From Candidatus Binatia bacterium (lineage in GTDB: Bacteria > Desulfobacterota > Binatia > HRBIN30), in the NCBI GenBank assembly GCA_026415395.1, contig JAOAHD010000020.1:1-64000 (forward strand): a DNA stretch of 64,000 nucleotides. The letters are read 5' to 3'. Positions 8,230 to 15,561 of this stretch are shown piece by piece. The notes beneath the pieces were generated by a model. It saw only the letters and a program-made list of their open reading frames with translations. It was not told the DNA's origin and made no database searches. Made by a program: the position numbers and the translations under genes. Position 1 is the stretch's first letter. Each line of letters opens with the position of its first letter.

Positions 8230-8856
8230 ATGAAACTGTCGAGCGAAAGCTTCGTGGACGGTGGGCGCATCCCGGAGCGCTGTGCCTTCGGGAAATACCA
8301 CCCGCAGACACACGTCGAGCTGAGCGACAATAAAAACCCGCACTTGGCATGGTCGGATCTACCCGCTGGGACAAAGTCGCTGGTGCTGCTCTGCCATGAC
8401 TCCGACGTGCCGAGCCGGGCGGACGACGTGAACAAGGAAGGTGTCGTGGTCCCTGCAACCTTGCCGCGAGTGGATTTCTTCCACTGGGTCCTCGTGGACC
8501 TCGCGCCGAGCATCAGCAAGATTGCCGAAGGCGAGTTTTCCAACGGGATCGTGCCGCGCGGAAAGCCCGGGCCTGAAGGGCCGCGGGGCACGCGCCAGGG
8601 GATCAACGACTTCACGAACTGGTTCGCCAACGATCCGCAAATGGCCGGCGATTACTACGGGTACGACGGGCCCTGCCCCCCGTGGAACGACGAGATCGTG
8701 CACCACTATCACTTCACGCTGTACGCCACCGACTTTGACCGCTTTCCGCTTTCCGGCAGGTTCACGGGAGGTGAGGTCCTCCGCGCCTTGCAAGGGCACG
8801 TGCTTGCCCAAGCGCGCATCACCGGCCTCTACGCAATCAACCCAAACGCGCGCTGA
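8230..8856 (+). CDS. YbhB/YbcL-type phosphatidylethanolamine-binding protein (PEBP) family
   Basis: The 208-residue protein begins MKLSSESFVDGGRIPERCAFG, the usual opening of bacterial PEBP/Raf-kinase-inhibitor-like proteins. It contains the CHDSDVPSR segment (family CxDPDAP), VDFFHWVLVDL and YDGPCPPWNDEIVHHYHFTLYA (family YxGPxPPxGxxHHYxFxLYA). These are the ligand-pocket signatures. The cellular role of bacterial members is poorly known. ATG 8230 is preceded by AAGGAGGTGG with ideal spacing; a GTG sits immediately before it. It lies 36 bp after the VWA gene and is probably in the same transcript. Confidence 0.9.
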   Translation: MKLSSESFVDGGRIPERCAFGKYHPQTHVELSDNKNPHLAWSDLPAGTKSLVLLCHDSDVPSRADDVNKEGVVVPATLPRVDFFHWVLVDLAPSISKIAEGEFSNGIVPRGKPGPEGPRGTRQGINDFTNWFANDPQMAGDYYGYDGPCPPWNDEIVHHYHFTLYATDFDRFPLSGRFTGGEVLRALQGHVLAQARITGLYAINPNAR

Positions 8857-8960
8857 TATCCCGCGAACCCGGGGGGCGCACCCGCAGGTTCCACCGGCTG
8901 GCGAACCCAGACAGTTCGAGCGGGAGGTGACCGTGCGGTCGCCCGCGCCCAAGGGAGTGC

Positions 8961-11900
8961 TCACCGCACGCCACGCCCTGGCATGTCTGCCGCCGTTACC
9001 GAGGGTGCAACGCCAAACCACACCGCGTACAGGGCGGGCAGGAGCAGCAGCGTGATGATGGTGCCGGCGGTCACACCGCCCATGAGGGCAATAGCCATCG
9101 GCCCCCAAAACGTGTCGGTCGCAAGCGGGATAAAGGCGAGCACGGCTGCGGCAGCGGTGAGCACCACTGGCCGCACCCGCCGCACTGTGGCTTCCACGAT
9201 GGCATCGCGCGCGGGCAGGCCAGCCTCGAGATTGTCGTCCACCTGCTTGGCCAAAATTAGGGTGTTCCGCATGAGAATCCCGGCAAGCCCAATCAACCCC
9301 AGCATGGCGACGAACCCTAAGGGCCTCTGCGCGACCAACAACGCAGGCACCGCCCCAATGATCCCGAGGGGCGCCGTGGCCACAACCAGTAGGGTGCCGC
9401 GAAACGTGCGCATCTGCAGCATGATGACCATGAGCATCAGCAGCAGCATGATGGGCTGCACGGCTTGAATGGAACGCTCGCCTTTTTGCGACTGCTCAAC
9501 CGTGCCGCTGATGTCGATGCGATATCCGGTTGGCAGCCGCGCCCGCAGCGGCTCCAAAGTTTGCCAAATCTGCCAGGTCACATCGCTGGCCTGCGCACCC
9601 TGAACCTCGGCGTTCACGGCAATGAAGGGCACGCGATTGTACCGCTTTAACACCGGTTCCTCGAACTCCACCTCCAACTTGCCCACATGGGTGAGCGGCA
9701 CCGTGCGTCCATCGCCGGTTTTGACCTGCAACGCATCCACCTGCCCATCGCCGCTGCCGCGCAAGAAAAGCGGCACGCCACGAATGTCCTCCCGCAACTC
9801 TGTGGCGGGAAAGCCGCCGAACTCGAATTGCAGTTGCTGAGCCAAATCGCGCGGGGTGAGTCCGATGGCGCGCAACCGCTCGCGGTCGATGCGCCAGCGC
9901 AGCACCGGAACCCGCTCCTGCCATTCGAGGTGAGGATCCACAACATGAGGATTTTGCGCGACGATGTTGCGCACCTCGCGCGCCCAGTGGCGGAGCTCCA
10001 CGAGATCCGGTCCGAGCACGCGAAAACTCACGGGCCACTGCACTGGCGGACCGTACAGCAACGTGTGTGCGCGTACCCGGGCCTCCGGAAACTTGCCCTG
10101 TGCCACTGCGTCACGAATCGCGGCCAGCACCGCCTCACGCTCTCGCGCCGAACCGGTCACCGCCACCACCTTCGCAAACGCCGAATTCGGCATTTCCGGG
10201 TTCAACGAAATAAAAAACCGCGGTGCCCCTGCCCCGACGTACGCGGCCAAACTGCGCACCTCGCGCCGCTCAGCCAAAAACGCCTCCATACGCTTGGCCA
10301 CCCGATCGGTAACTTCGATGCTCGTGCCTTGCGGCAGGTACAAGTCGACAATCACCTCCGCACGGTCTGAAGTCGGAAAGAACTGCCGCGGCACGGCTAC
10401 GTTCAAAACCAGAATACTGGCGAGCAAAATCCCTAGGCTCACCAGCACCACGGTCCAGCGGTGCTGGACACACTGCTGAACGGCCCGCCGCAGCCGCTGA
10501 TACCGCGGGGTGGAGTACAACATGTCCTCGCTGATGCGCTCGCTGCGATAATCGGGCAACAACGCGACACCCAAATAAGGAGTAAACACCACCGCCACGA
10601 GCCACGAAACCAACAGGGCGTAAGCGAGCACCCAAAACATATTGCCCGCGTACTCACCCACTCCCGAGCGGGCAAAGCCAATCGGGAGAAAGCCGAGCGC
10701 GGTGACCACCGTTCCCGTCAGCATCGGCGCCGCCGTTACGGTCCAAGCATATGCCGCTGCAGTTGTCCGCTCCCATCCCTCTTCGAGCTTCACCACCATC
10801 ATCTCGATGGCGATGATGGCGTCGTCCACGAGCAGCCCTAAAGCCACAATCAGCGCCCCGAGCGAAATCCGATCGAGATTGATCCCCGTCAGGCGCATGA
10901 GCAAAAAGGTGAGCCCGAGCGTCAGCGGCACGGCAATGCCAACCACGATTCCGGCACGAGGGCCGAGAGCCACGAGGCTCACGAGGGTCACTACCCCCAC
11001 GGCAATGAAGAACTTCACTTGAAACAATTCGACCGCCGCGGCAATGGCGTGCGCCTGATTCGTCACCTCGTCGAGATGCAAGCCGAGCGGTAGCAACTCC
11101 CGCTGGTGGGCGAGAAAATCCCTGAGGCGCTCGCCGAGCTCGAGCCCGTTTTCGCCGCGGCGCATGACGACGCCGAGAAGCACGGCATCCTTGCCAAACG
11201 CGCGCACGAGGTACGAGGGCGGATCTTCGTATCCCCGATACACGTCGGCGATGTCGCCCAAGGTGATCAAACGGCCCCCCGCGCGCAGGGGCACGTTGCG
11301 TACGGAGTCGAGGTCCGCCAGGTCGGCGTCAACCCGAAACAACAAGCGCGGCCCTTGGATTTCGAATAAACCGGCCGGGACCAAGCGGTTATACGCTTCC
11401 ACTGCATCCAAAACTTGCAGCGGCGAGAGCCCGAGCTGCGCCAGACGGGCGTTGTCGAAGCGAACGAATACGCGCTCCGGCCGCTCTCCAATCACGTGCA
11501 CTTCTTCCACCCCGGGGATGGCGTTTAACCGATCGCGGATCTTTTCCGCTTCGCGGACCAGTTGGCGCGGCGCCAGCTCTGGCGCGGTCAGCGAGTAGAG
11601 CGCGAAGTACACGTCGGAAAACTCGTCGTTGACGAACGGACCAAGCACACCGGACGGGAGCCGGCTCGACTCGTCGAGCATCCGCTTCCGGACTTCATAA
11701 AACAAATCCGGAACCTTGGCCGATGGTGTGTAATCGTGGAACTCCACAACCATGTCGACACGGCCGGGCCGCGCCGTCGTCTCCACGCGGTAGAAATAGT
11801 CCACCCCTTGAATCCGTTTCTCGAGGCGGTCCGCCACCAACTCTTGCATTTGCTGCGCAGTGGCACCGGGCCACACTGCGGATACGACCAACGCACGCAC

Positions 11901-12038
11901 GGTAAACGCTGGATCTTCTGCTCGCCCGAGGGACCAAAACGCCATTGCTCCGGCTACGGCAGTGACCAACAGGAAAAACAACGTCACCGAGCGCTCGCGC
12001 ACCGCCAGCGCAGAAAGATTGAACCCAGCTCTACTCAT
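8961..12038 (-). CDS. RND-family efflux permease
   Basis: The protein is 1025 residues, normal for HAE1/AcrB-like permeases. It has TM1 in NLSALAVRERSVTLFFLLVTAVAG, the porter-domain opener VSAVWPGATAQQMQELV, and a TM4 proton relay GALIVALGLLVDDAIIAIE with the DD pair near residue 400. The second half repeats the architecture, ending in TM8-12 with LGLIGLAGILMRNTLILAKQVDD and GVTAGTIITLLLLPALYAVWF. It drives proton-coupled export of drugs or other amphiphiles from periplasm/membrane. The ATG overlaps the stop of the adaptor gene (ATGA at 12035-12038). No outer-membrane factor gene is in the window, so a TolC homologue must be elsewhere. Substrates are not predictable; the sequence resembles TriC/VexF-type pumps. 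Confidence 0.95.
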   Translation of the reverse strand: MSRAGFNLSALAVRERSVTLFFLLVTAVAGAMAFWSLGRAEDPAFTVRALVVSAVWPGATAQQMQELVADRLEKRIQGVDYFYRVETTARPGRVDMVVEFHDYTPSAKVPDLFYEVRKRMLDESSRLPSGVLGPFVNDEFSDVYFALYSLTAPELAPRQLVREAEKIRDRLNAIPGVEEVHVIGERPERVFVRFDNARLAQLGLSPLQVLDAVEAYNRLVPAGLFEIQGPRLLFRVDADLADLDSVRNVPLRAGGRLITLGDIADVYRGYEDPPSYLVRAFGKDAVLLGVVMRRGENGLELGERLRDFLAHQRELLPLGLHLDEVTNQAHAIAAAVELFQVKFFIAVGVVTLVSLVALGPRAGIVVGIAVPLTLGLTFLLMRLTGINLDRISLGALIVALGLLVDDAIIAIEMMVVKLEEGWERTTAAAYAWTVTAAPMLTGTVVTALGFLPIGFARSGVGEYAGNMFWVLAYALLVSWLVAVVFTPYLGVALLPDYRSERISEDMLYSTPRYQRLRRAVQQCVQHRWTVVLVSLGILLASILVLNVAVPRQFFPTSDRAEVIVDLYLPQGTSIEVTDRVAKRMEAFLAERREVRSLAAYVGAGAPRFFISLNPEMPNSAFAKVVAVTGSAREREAVLAAIRDAVAQGKFPEARVRAHTLLYGPPVQWPVSFRVLGPDLVELRHWAREVRNIVAQNPHVVDPHLEWQERVPVLRWRIDRERLRAIGLTPRDLAQQLQFEFGGFPATELREDIRGVPLFLRGSGDGQVDALQVKTGDGRTVPLTHVGKLEVEFEEPVLKRYNRVPFIAVNAEVQGAQASDVTWQIWQTLEPLRARLPTGYRIDISGTVEQSQKGERSIQAVQPIMLLLMLMVIMLQMRTFRGTLLVVATAPLGIIGAVPALLVAQRPLGFVAMLGLIGLAGILMRNTLILAKQVDDNLEAGLPARDAIVEATVRRVRPVVLTAAAAVLAFIPLATDTFWGPMAIALMGGVTAGTIITLLLLPALYAVWFGVAPSVTAADMPGRGVR

Positions 12039-13126
12039 GGTGCAATCCGAACCGCCTGGCCGGGCTGGAGCAGATGCACCCCCAGAGCGACGACCTGGGC
12101 GTCCGCAGGAAGACGATTTTCAATGAGGGCGTGCTCCCCCTCGAGCGAGTGCACGCGCACAGTTTCGAGCTGTACACGCCCATCGCGCACGATCCACACA
12201 TGCGCCCCATCGCCGTTATCGAACAATGCGGATGCAGCGATGCGCTGGAGCGTTTGCTCCGCCTCACTAAAGACCAGCCGCACGGTAGCCCCGAGGGGCA
12301 GTTCCCGCGTGTCGCCTTGTAGGGCGAACCGGGCTCGCCAAGTGCGCGTTAGCGGATCTGCACTCCCAGCCACCTCCCGTAAGCGCGCCGGCCACTCGCG
12401 GGGATCGCCCCAAACCGTCGCGACCCCCTCGGCTGGCGGATCCGCATGCCGCGTTTCCGGCAAGTACACTTCCGCTTCCCGCGGGCCCTCCAGCGCAACC
12501 ACGGCTACGGGCTGGCCCGGGGCTACCACTTGCCCAACCTCTGCATGAACTTCCGCCACGATTCCGGCCGCCGGGGCGGCAAGCTTGGTGTAGTCGAGCA
12601 GGTTGCGTGCCTGGGCCAGTTGGGCCTCGGCGACACGGAGCCGTTCCCGCGCCGCAGTCGCCGTGGTGGCGGCAAGCTCGTAACCCTGCTCGCTCACGAG
12701 CCGCTGCTCGCGCAACGCCGCGGCACGCACCCGCTCGCGCTCTGCATGTTCGGCCTCGGCCCGCGCCGCAACCACTTGCGCCTCAGCCGCCGCCACTCCT
12801 TGCCGGGCATCGTGGTCGTCGAGCTCGAACAACATCTCGCCCGCAGCCACCCGCCTCCCAGCCTCTACCCAGCGGCGGCGGATTTGCCCGCCAACGCGAA
12901 ACGCCAAAGGAGCTTCCTCGCGTGCGCGAATTGTTCCCGACAAGCTCCAACTTGCAGAGGCAACTTGCTCCACCTTGGCCACCCGCACGAGTGGCGGCAG
13001 TTCCTGACGACCCGCTGGTGCCGATGGACGGCAGCCTGCAAAGAGCACGAGCGCCCACATTGCGGCGGCAAGCGCACTATGCCAGCAAACAGATCCTCTT
13101 CGCCGAAGCGTCATCGAGCCGTACAT
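12035..13126 (-). CDS. RND efflux periplasmic adaptor (membrane fusion) lipoprotein
   Basis: The 363-residue protein opens with a lipoprotein signal: LAAAMWALVLFAG followed by Cys (lipobox LFAGC). It then shows the adaptor order: barrel-sandwich half (VGGQIRRRWVEAGRRVAAGEMLFELD), a long alpha-helical hairpin (roughly 95-165), the second lipoyl half (APAAGIVAEVHAEVGQVVAPGQPV), beta-barrel and membrane-proximal domains. It bridges the RND permease and an outer-membrane channel. ATG 13126 is used; an internal ATG at 13114 would leave more room for a promoter, since only 24 bp separate 13126 from the divergent regulator. Expression is likely repressed by TetR at the 13131-13146 operator. Confidence 0.9.
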   Translation of the reverse strand: MYGSMTLRRRGSVCWHSALAAAMWALVLFAGCRPSAPAGRQELPPLVRVAKVEQVASASWSLSGTIRAREEAPLAFRVGGQIRRRWVEAGRRVAAGEMLFELDDHDARQGVAAAEAQVVAARAEAEHAERERVRAAALREQRLVSEQGYELAATTATAARERLRVAEAQLAQARNLLDYTKLAAPAAGIVAEVHAEVGQVVAPGQPVAVVALEGPREAEVYLPETRHADPPAEGVATVWGDPREWPARLREVAGSADPLTRTWRARFALQGDTRELPLGATVRLVFSEAEQTLQRIAASALFDNGDGAHVWIVRDGRVQLETVRVHSLEGEHALIENRLPADAQVVALGVHLLQPGQAVRIAP

Positions 13127-13130
13127 TATG

Positions 13131-13146
13131 TGAACGGAAGCGTTCA
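13131..13146. promoter_or_regulatory. Probable TetR operator between efflux operon and regulator gene
   Basis: A perfect 6-bp inverted repeat, TGAACG-GAAG-CGTTCA, fills most of the 24-bp gap between the divergent start codons. Its size and GAACG half-sites are typical of operators of TetR/AcrR repressors controlling RND pumps. Binding would cover both start regions, so it should control the pump and autoregulate the regulator. Confidence 0.75.
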
Positions 13147-13150
13147 GTAA

Positions 13151-13822
13151 ATGGCCGCGAGAACGAGAAAACAACCGCAGGCAGCGCGCACTACCCGCCG
13201 GCCGCGCGGGCGGCCGCGCGACGAGCGCAAGCGGAGCGACATCATTGCCGCGGCCCGGCGCATCTTTTTCGCCGCTGACCCCCGCAAGCTGCGCATGGAA
13301 CGGATTGCCCGCGAGGCGGGAGTGTCGAAGGCCACGTTGTATGCCTACTTCCCCAACCTCACCGAACTGCTGCGCGCGGTCATCCAAGACCACCGTGCGA
13401 GCATGACCCGTGCGCTGGACCGGCTCCCGCAAACCACCTCTGACGTTCGGGCTTCTCTCGTCGAGTTCGGGACCCGCTTGGTCGAGTTCCTCACCAGCAG
13501 CGAAACCGTTGCGTTGCAACGCATGCTCGCTGCCGAGCCGTCTCTCCGCCAGCGCTTGGGCCGGTTGATTTACCGCGAAGGACCCGAAACGATGCGGACA
13601 AAAGTGGCACGCATTCTTTCTGCGGCCGAGGCCCGCGGGGACTTGCGCCCTCACGACAGCCAGCGAGCCGCCGAGCAGTTGCTCGGCATGTGGCAGGGAA
13701 TCGTGAGCATCGGCCTTCTCATTGGCGGGCGCCCGGCGCCGAGCCGGAAGGAGCGCGAGCGGGCGGTCGAACACGCTGTCGATGTGTTGCTGCGCGCCTA
13801 CGGGCCGTCGCCGAACGGCTGA
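13151..13822 (+). CDS. TetR/AcrR-family transcriptional regulator
   Basis: The 223-residue protein has a basic N-terminus (RRPRGRPRDERKRSDIIAAARRIFF) leading to a TetR helix-turn-helix (MERIAREAGVSKATLYAYFPNLTELL, about 54-79). An all-helical ligand/dimer domain follows, containing LQRMLAAEPSLRQRLGRLIY. It is divergently transcribed from the RND adaptor, the standard layout of a local efflux repressor. Ligands are probably pump substrates. The very short intergenic gap means its transcript has almost no leader or that its promoter lies inside the adaptor gene. Confidence 0.93.
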   Translation: MAARTRKQPQAARTTRRPRGRPRDERKRSDIIAAARRIFFAADPRKLRMERIAREAGVSKATLYAYFPNLTELLRAVIQDHRASMTRALDRLPQTTSDVRASLVEFGTRLVEFLTSSETVALQRMLAAEPSLRQRLGRLIYREGPETMRTKVARILSAAEARGDLRPHDSQRAAEQLLGMWQGIVSIGLLIGGRPAPSRKERERAVEHAVDVLLRAYGPSPNG

Positions 13823-13832
13823 GTGCGCAGCG

Positions 13833-14294
13833 CTACGAGGAGAAACGAGGAGGGCGACACTGCCCGCTCTTTTGCCGGAGCGAGGCAGCGCCAACGCACA
13901 AAACCAACAATGCGAGGGCTATTCCAGCAACGCCCGTGAGAACGGGCACGGTCGAGACCTCTGCCCTCTGGCATTCCCGCAAGAAGAGAGTGTTCTCCCT
14001 TTGGATGTTCAACTCCTGAAGGGTTGCATCGTCGGGAAGTTCCTGGCCACCAAAGACCAAGCATTGTTCGCTGACCGGGATGCCGATCCTATCCTGAATG
14101 AGCTGTTTTACGAAACCGATCGTGTCTGTCGGCTCAACTTCGAGGGTGATCGTCGTACCAGGAATGGTGCGGACGAAAATCTGCATGGCCAGGGTAGGTC
14201 GAGACATGACAAACAGCACGCATGCGGGCGCGAGGGACAAGATTCGCAAGCAAACCAGGATTTCCTTTATAGATTTGGTTCGGGCCCGTCTCAC
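13833..14294 (-). CDS. Secreted, membrane-anchored ubiquitin-like protein
   Basis: This 153-residue protein has three parts. Residues 1-36 are an export signal ending SRPTLA. Residues 37-106 begin MQIFVRT and continue TITLEVEPTDTI, IQDRIGIP, LVFGGQELPDD and LNIQRENTLFL, giving about 40 identities over 70 positions to eukaryotic ubiquitin with no gaps. Residues 107-153 form a linker, then [20 protein letters not shown] plus SLRQK, resembling an IPTL-CTERM sorting tail. Signal cleavage at LA-MQ would recreate ubiquitin's natural N-terminus. Ubiquitin K27 is kept; positions 6, 11, 29, 33, 48 and 63 are R, T, L, R, Q, R; I44 is V. There is no RGG end, so conjugation is unlikely. The start is GTG. 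The gene is convergent with tetR, 10 bp apart. Confidence 0.85.
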   Translation of the reverse strand: MRRARTKSIKEILVCLRILSLAPACVLFVMSRPTLAMQIFVRTIPGTTITLEVEPTDTIGFVKQLIQDRIGIPVSEQCLVFGGQELPDDATLQELNIQRENTLFLRECQRAEVSTVPVLTGVAGIALALLVLCVGAASLRQKSGQCRPPRFSS

Positions 14295-14642
14295 GGAATA
14301 CCACCCGCTTCTAGACCGCCCGACCCCTACAACGTAAAAGCTCTGTTATGCAACTCTGCGCGGTAGGCGGTCTGCGTTCACAAGGCTCACCCCAGCTCGG
14401 GGCCTCGGCTTGGGCTTCGCAAAAAGATCCGGAGAGCGTCTCTGGATTGCCAGGCGGGCATCACCGGCGCCCGCCCGATTTTTCCGCGCACCAGGAGCGA
14501 CTCCTTCTTCTCGGCCCCCAAAAAGCGGCGGAACAACAACTTCGCCGTGAGCAGAGCGGCGCTGATTTGGCCACCGCGTTAGGAGCCCTCTGCGCGGCGA
14601 CCGCGGGCCGAGCGCCGCTCGAAGTTGGAGGCACCTCTCGGG
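14295..14642. other. Intergenic region with a short start-less open frame
   Basis: It lies between the HIT gene and the ubiquitin-like gene, both on minus. A minus-strand open frame of 63 codons (14387-14578) reads with coding-like composition (LLFRRFLGAEKKESLLVRGK), but it has no ATG start and matches no family I know. It could be a small unrecognised gene or the 3' remnant of one. It should also hold the promoter of the ubiquitin-like gene. Confidence 0.4.
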
Positions 14643-15176
14643 CTACTCCCCAGCAAAGTGGGGTTTGAGCTTCTCGTAAATTGCCTGCAAGTGGTCCGGC
14701 ATCACCTTTACACCCGCAAGCACCGGCATGAAGTTGGTGTCGCCAATCCAACGCGGGACGAGGTGCCAATGCAAGTGGTCAACGAAACCGGCACCAGCCG
14801 CTTGTCCGAGGTTGAGCCCAATGTTCATTCCTTCGGGCTTGTACACCTCCTGCAAAACGACAGCGGCGCGTTGTACGACCTTAAGGAGCTCGCAGGCTTC
14901 TTCTGCAGGCATCCCGGCGAAATCCGCAGTGTGCCGGCGCGGTGCCACCATCAGATGAGCCGTGGCATAGGGAAACTTGTTGAGCATGACCACGGCGGGC
15001 GAGGTGCTCAACACATATTGCTCGGCTGGATCGTTCGCATCGCGGGCACGGCAAAAGATGCAGGTGGGATCCTTGGGTCCACTCAGGTAAACGCCGCGCC
15101 AAGGAGCCCACAGGACTTCGACCACTTCCCCCTCTCCCTGATTCCGCGTGGGCAACCGCCGCTTACGCTTGTCCAC
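14643..15176 (-). CDS. HIT-family nucleotide hydrolase/transferase
   Basis: The 177-residue protein has the histidine triad HLHWHLV at 134-140 (HxHxH), preceded by an N-terminal CIFC motif at 39-42. The cofactor-fold segment LNKFPYATAHLMVAPRRH lies between them. This is the Ap4A phosphorylase-like branch of HIT proteins found in actinobacteria and deltaproteobacteria, acting on dinucleoside polyphosphates or adenylylated substrates. The GTG start has AAGGTG just upstream. It follows ihfB by 62 bp and is probably the last gene of the aromatic/rpsA supraoperon. Confidence 0.9.
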   Translation of the reverse strand: MDKRKRRLPTRNQGEGEVVEVLWAPWRGVYLSGPKDPTCIFCRARDANDPAEQYVLSTSPAVVMLNKFPYATAHLMVAPRRHTADFAGMPAEEACELLKVVQRAAVVLQEVYKPEGMNIGLNLGQAAGAGFVDHLHWHLVPRWIGDTNFMPVLAGVKVMPDHLQAIYEKLKPHFAGE

Positions 15177-15238
15177 CGTTCACCTTCGGTGTTCACATTC
15201 CGGCCCGCGCAACGCGCGCCCGCAGCAAGGGGCTGGTG

Positions 15239-15535
15239 CTAACTGTTCTCTGGCTTTTGCCCATCCACCCGCAAGCGCAGCTCCTTGCCGGCACGGAAAA
15301 ACGGCAGTCGTTTCGGAGCAACACGGAAAGGCTGGCCGGTTTTTGGATTGCGGGCCTCGCGCCCGCGACGCTCGCGAAGCTGAAAGGTGCCGAACCCACG
15401 AATTTCGACCCGTCCATTTTTCTGGAGCGCCTCCACCATGCTGCGAAACACGGTGTGAACCACCACCTCCAAATCGCGGCGCGAGCAATACGGAAACCGG
15501 CGGCCAAGCTCTTCGACCAGCTCTCTCTTCGTCAT
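15239..15535 (-). CDS. ihfB: Integration host factor beta-like DNA-bending protein (HU/IHF family)
   Basis: The 98-residue protein starts MTKRELVEELGRRFPYCSRR and has the body FGTFQLRERRGREARNPKTG. The DNA-arm proline is at position 64 within RNPKTG, which intercalates to bend DNA. The location directly after rpsA is the standard position of ihfB. ATG 15535 has GGAG eight bases upstream; an in-frame GTG at 15550 is less likely. HU versus IHF identity is decided mainly by context. Confidence 0.9.
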   Translation of the reverse strand: MTKRELVEELGRRFPYCSRRDLEVVVHTVFRSMVEALQKNGRVEIRGFGTFQLRERRGREARNPKTGQPFRVAPKRLPFFRAGKELRLRVDGQKPENS

Positions 15536-15561
15536 ACCGCCACTCTCCACCCAACGGCCGT

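Noticed and set aside
12035-13894. A 619-residue open frame extending the efflux adaptor upstream through the tetR gene
   Set aside because: The part beyond 13126 is antisense to tetR; the lipoprotein signal at 13126/13114 defines the real start.
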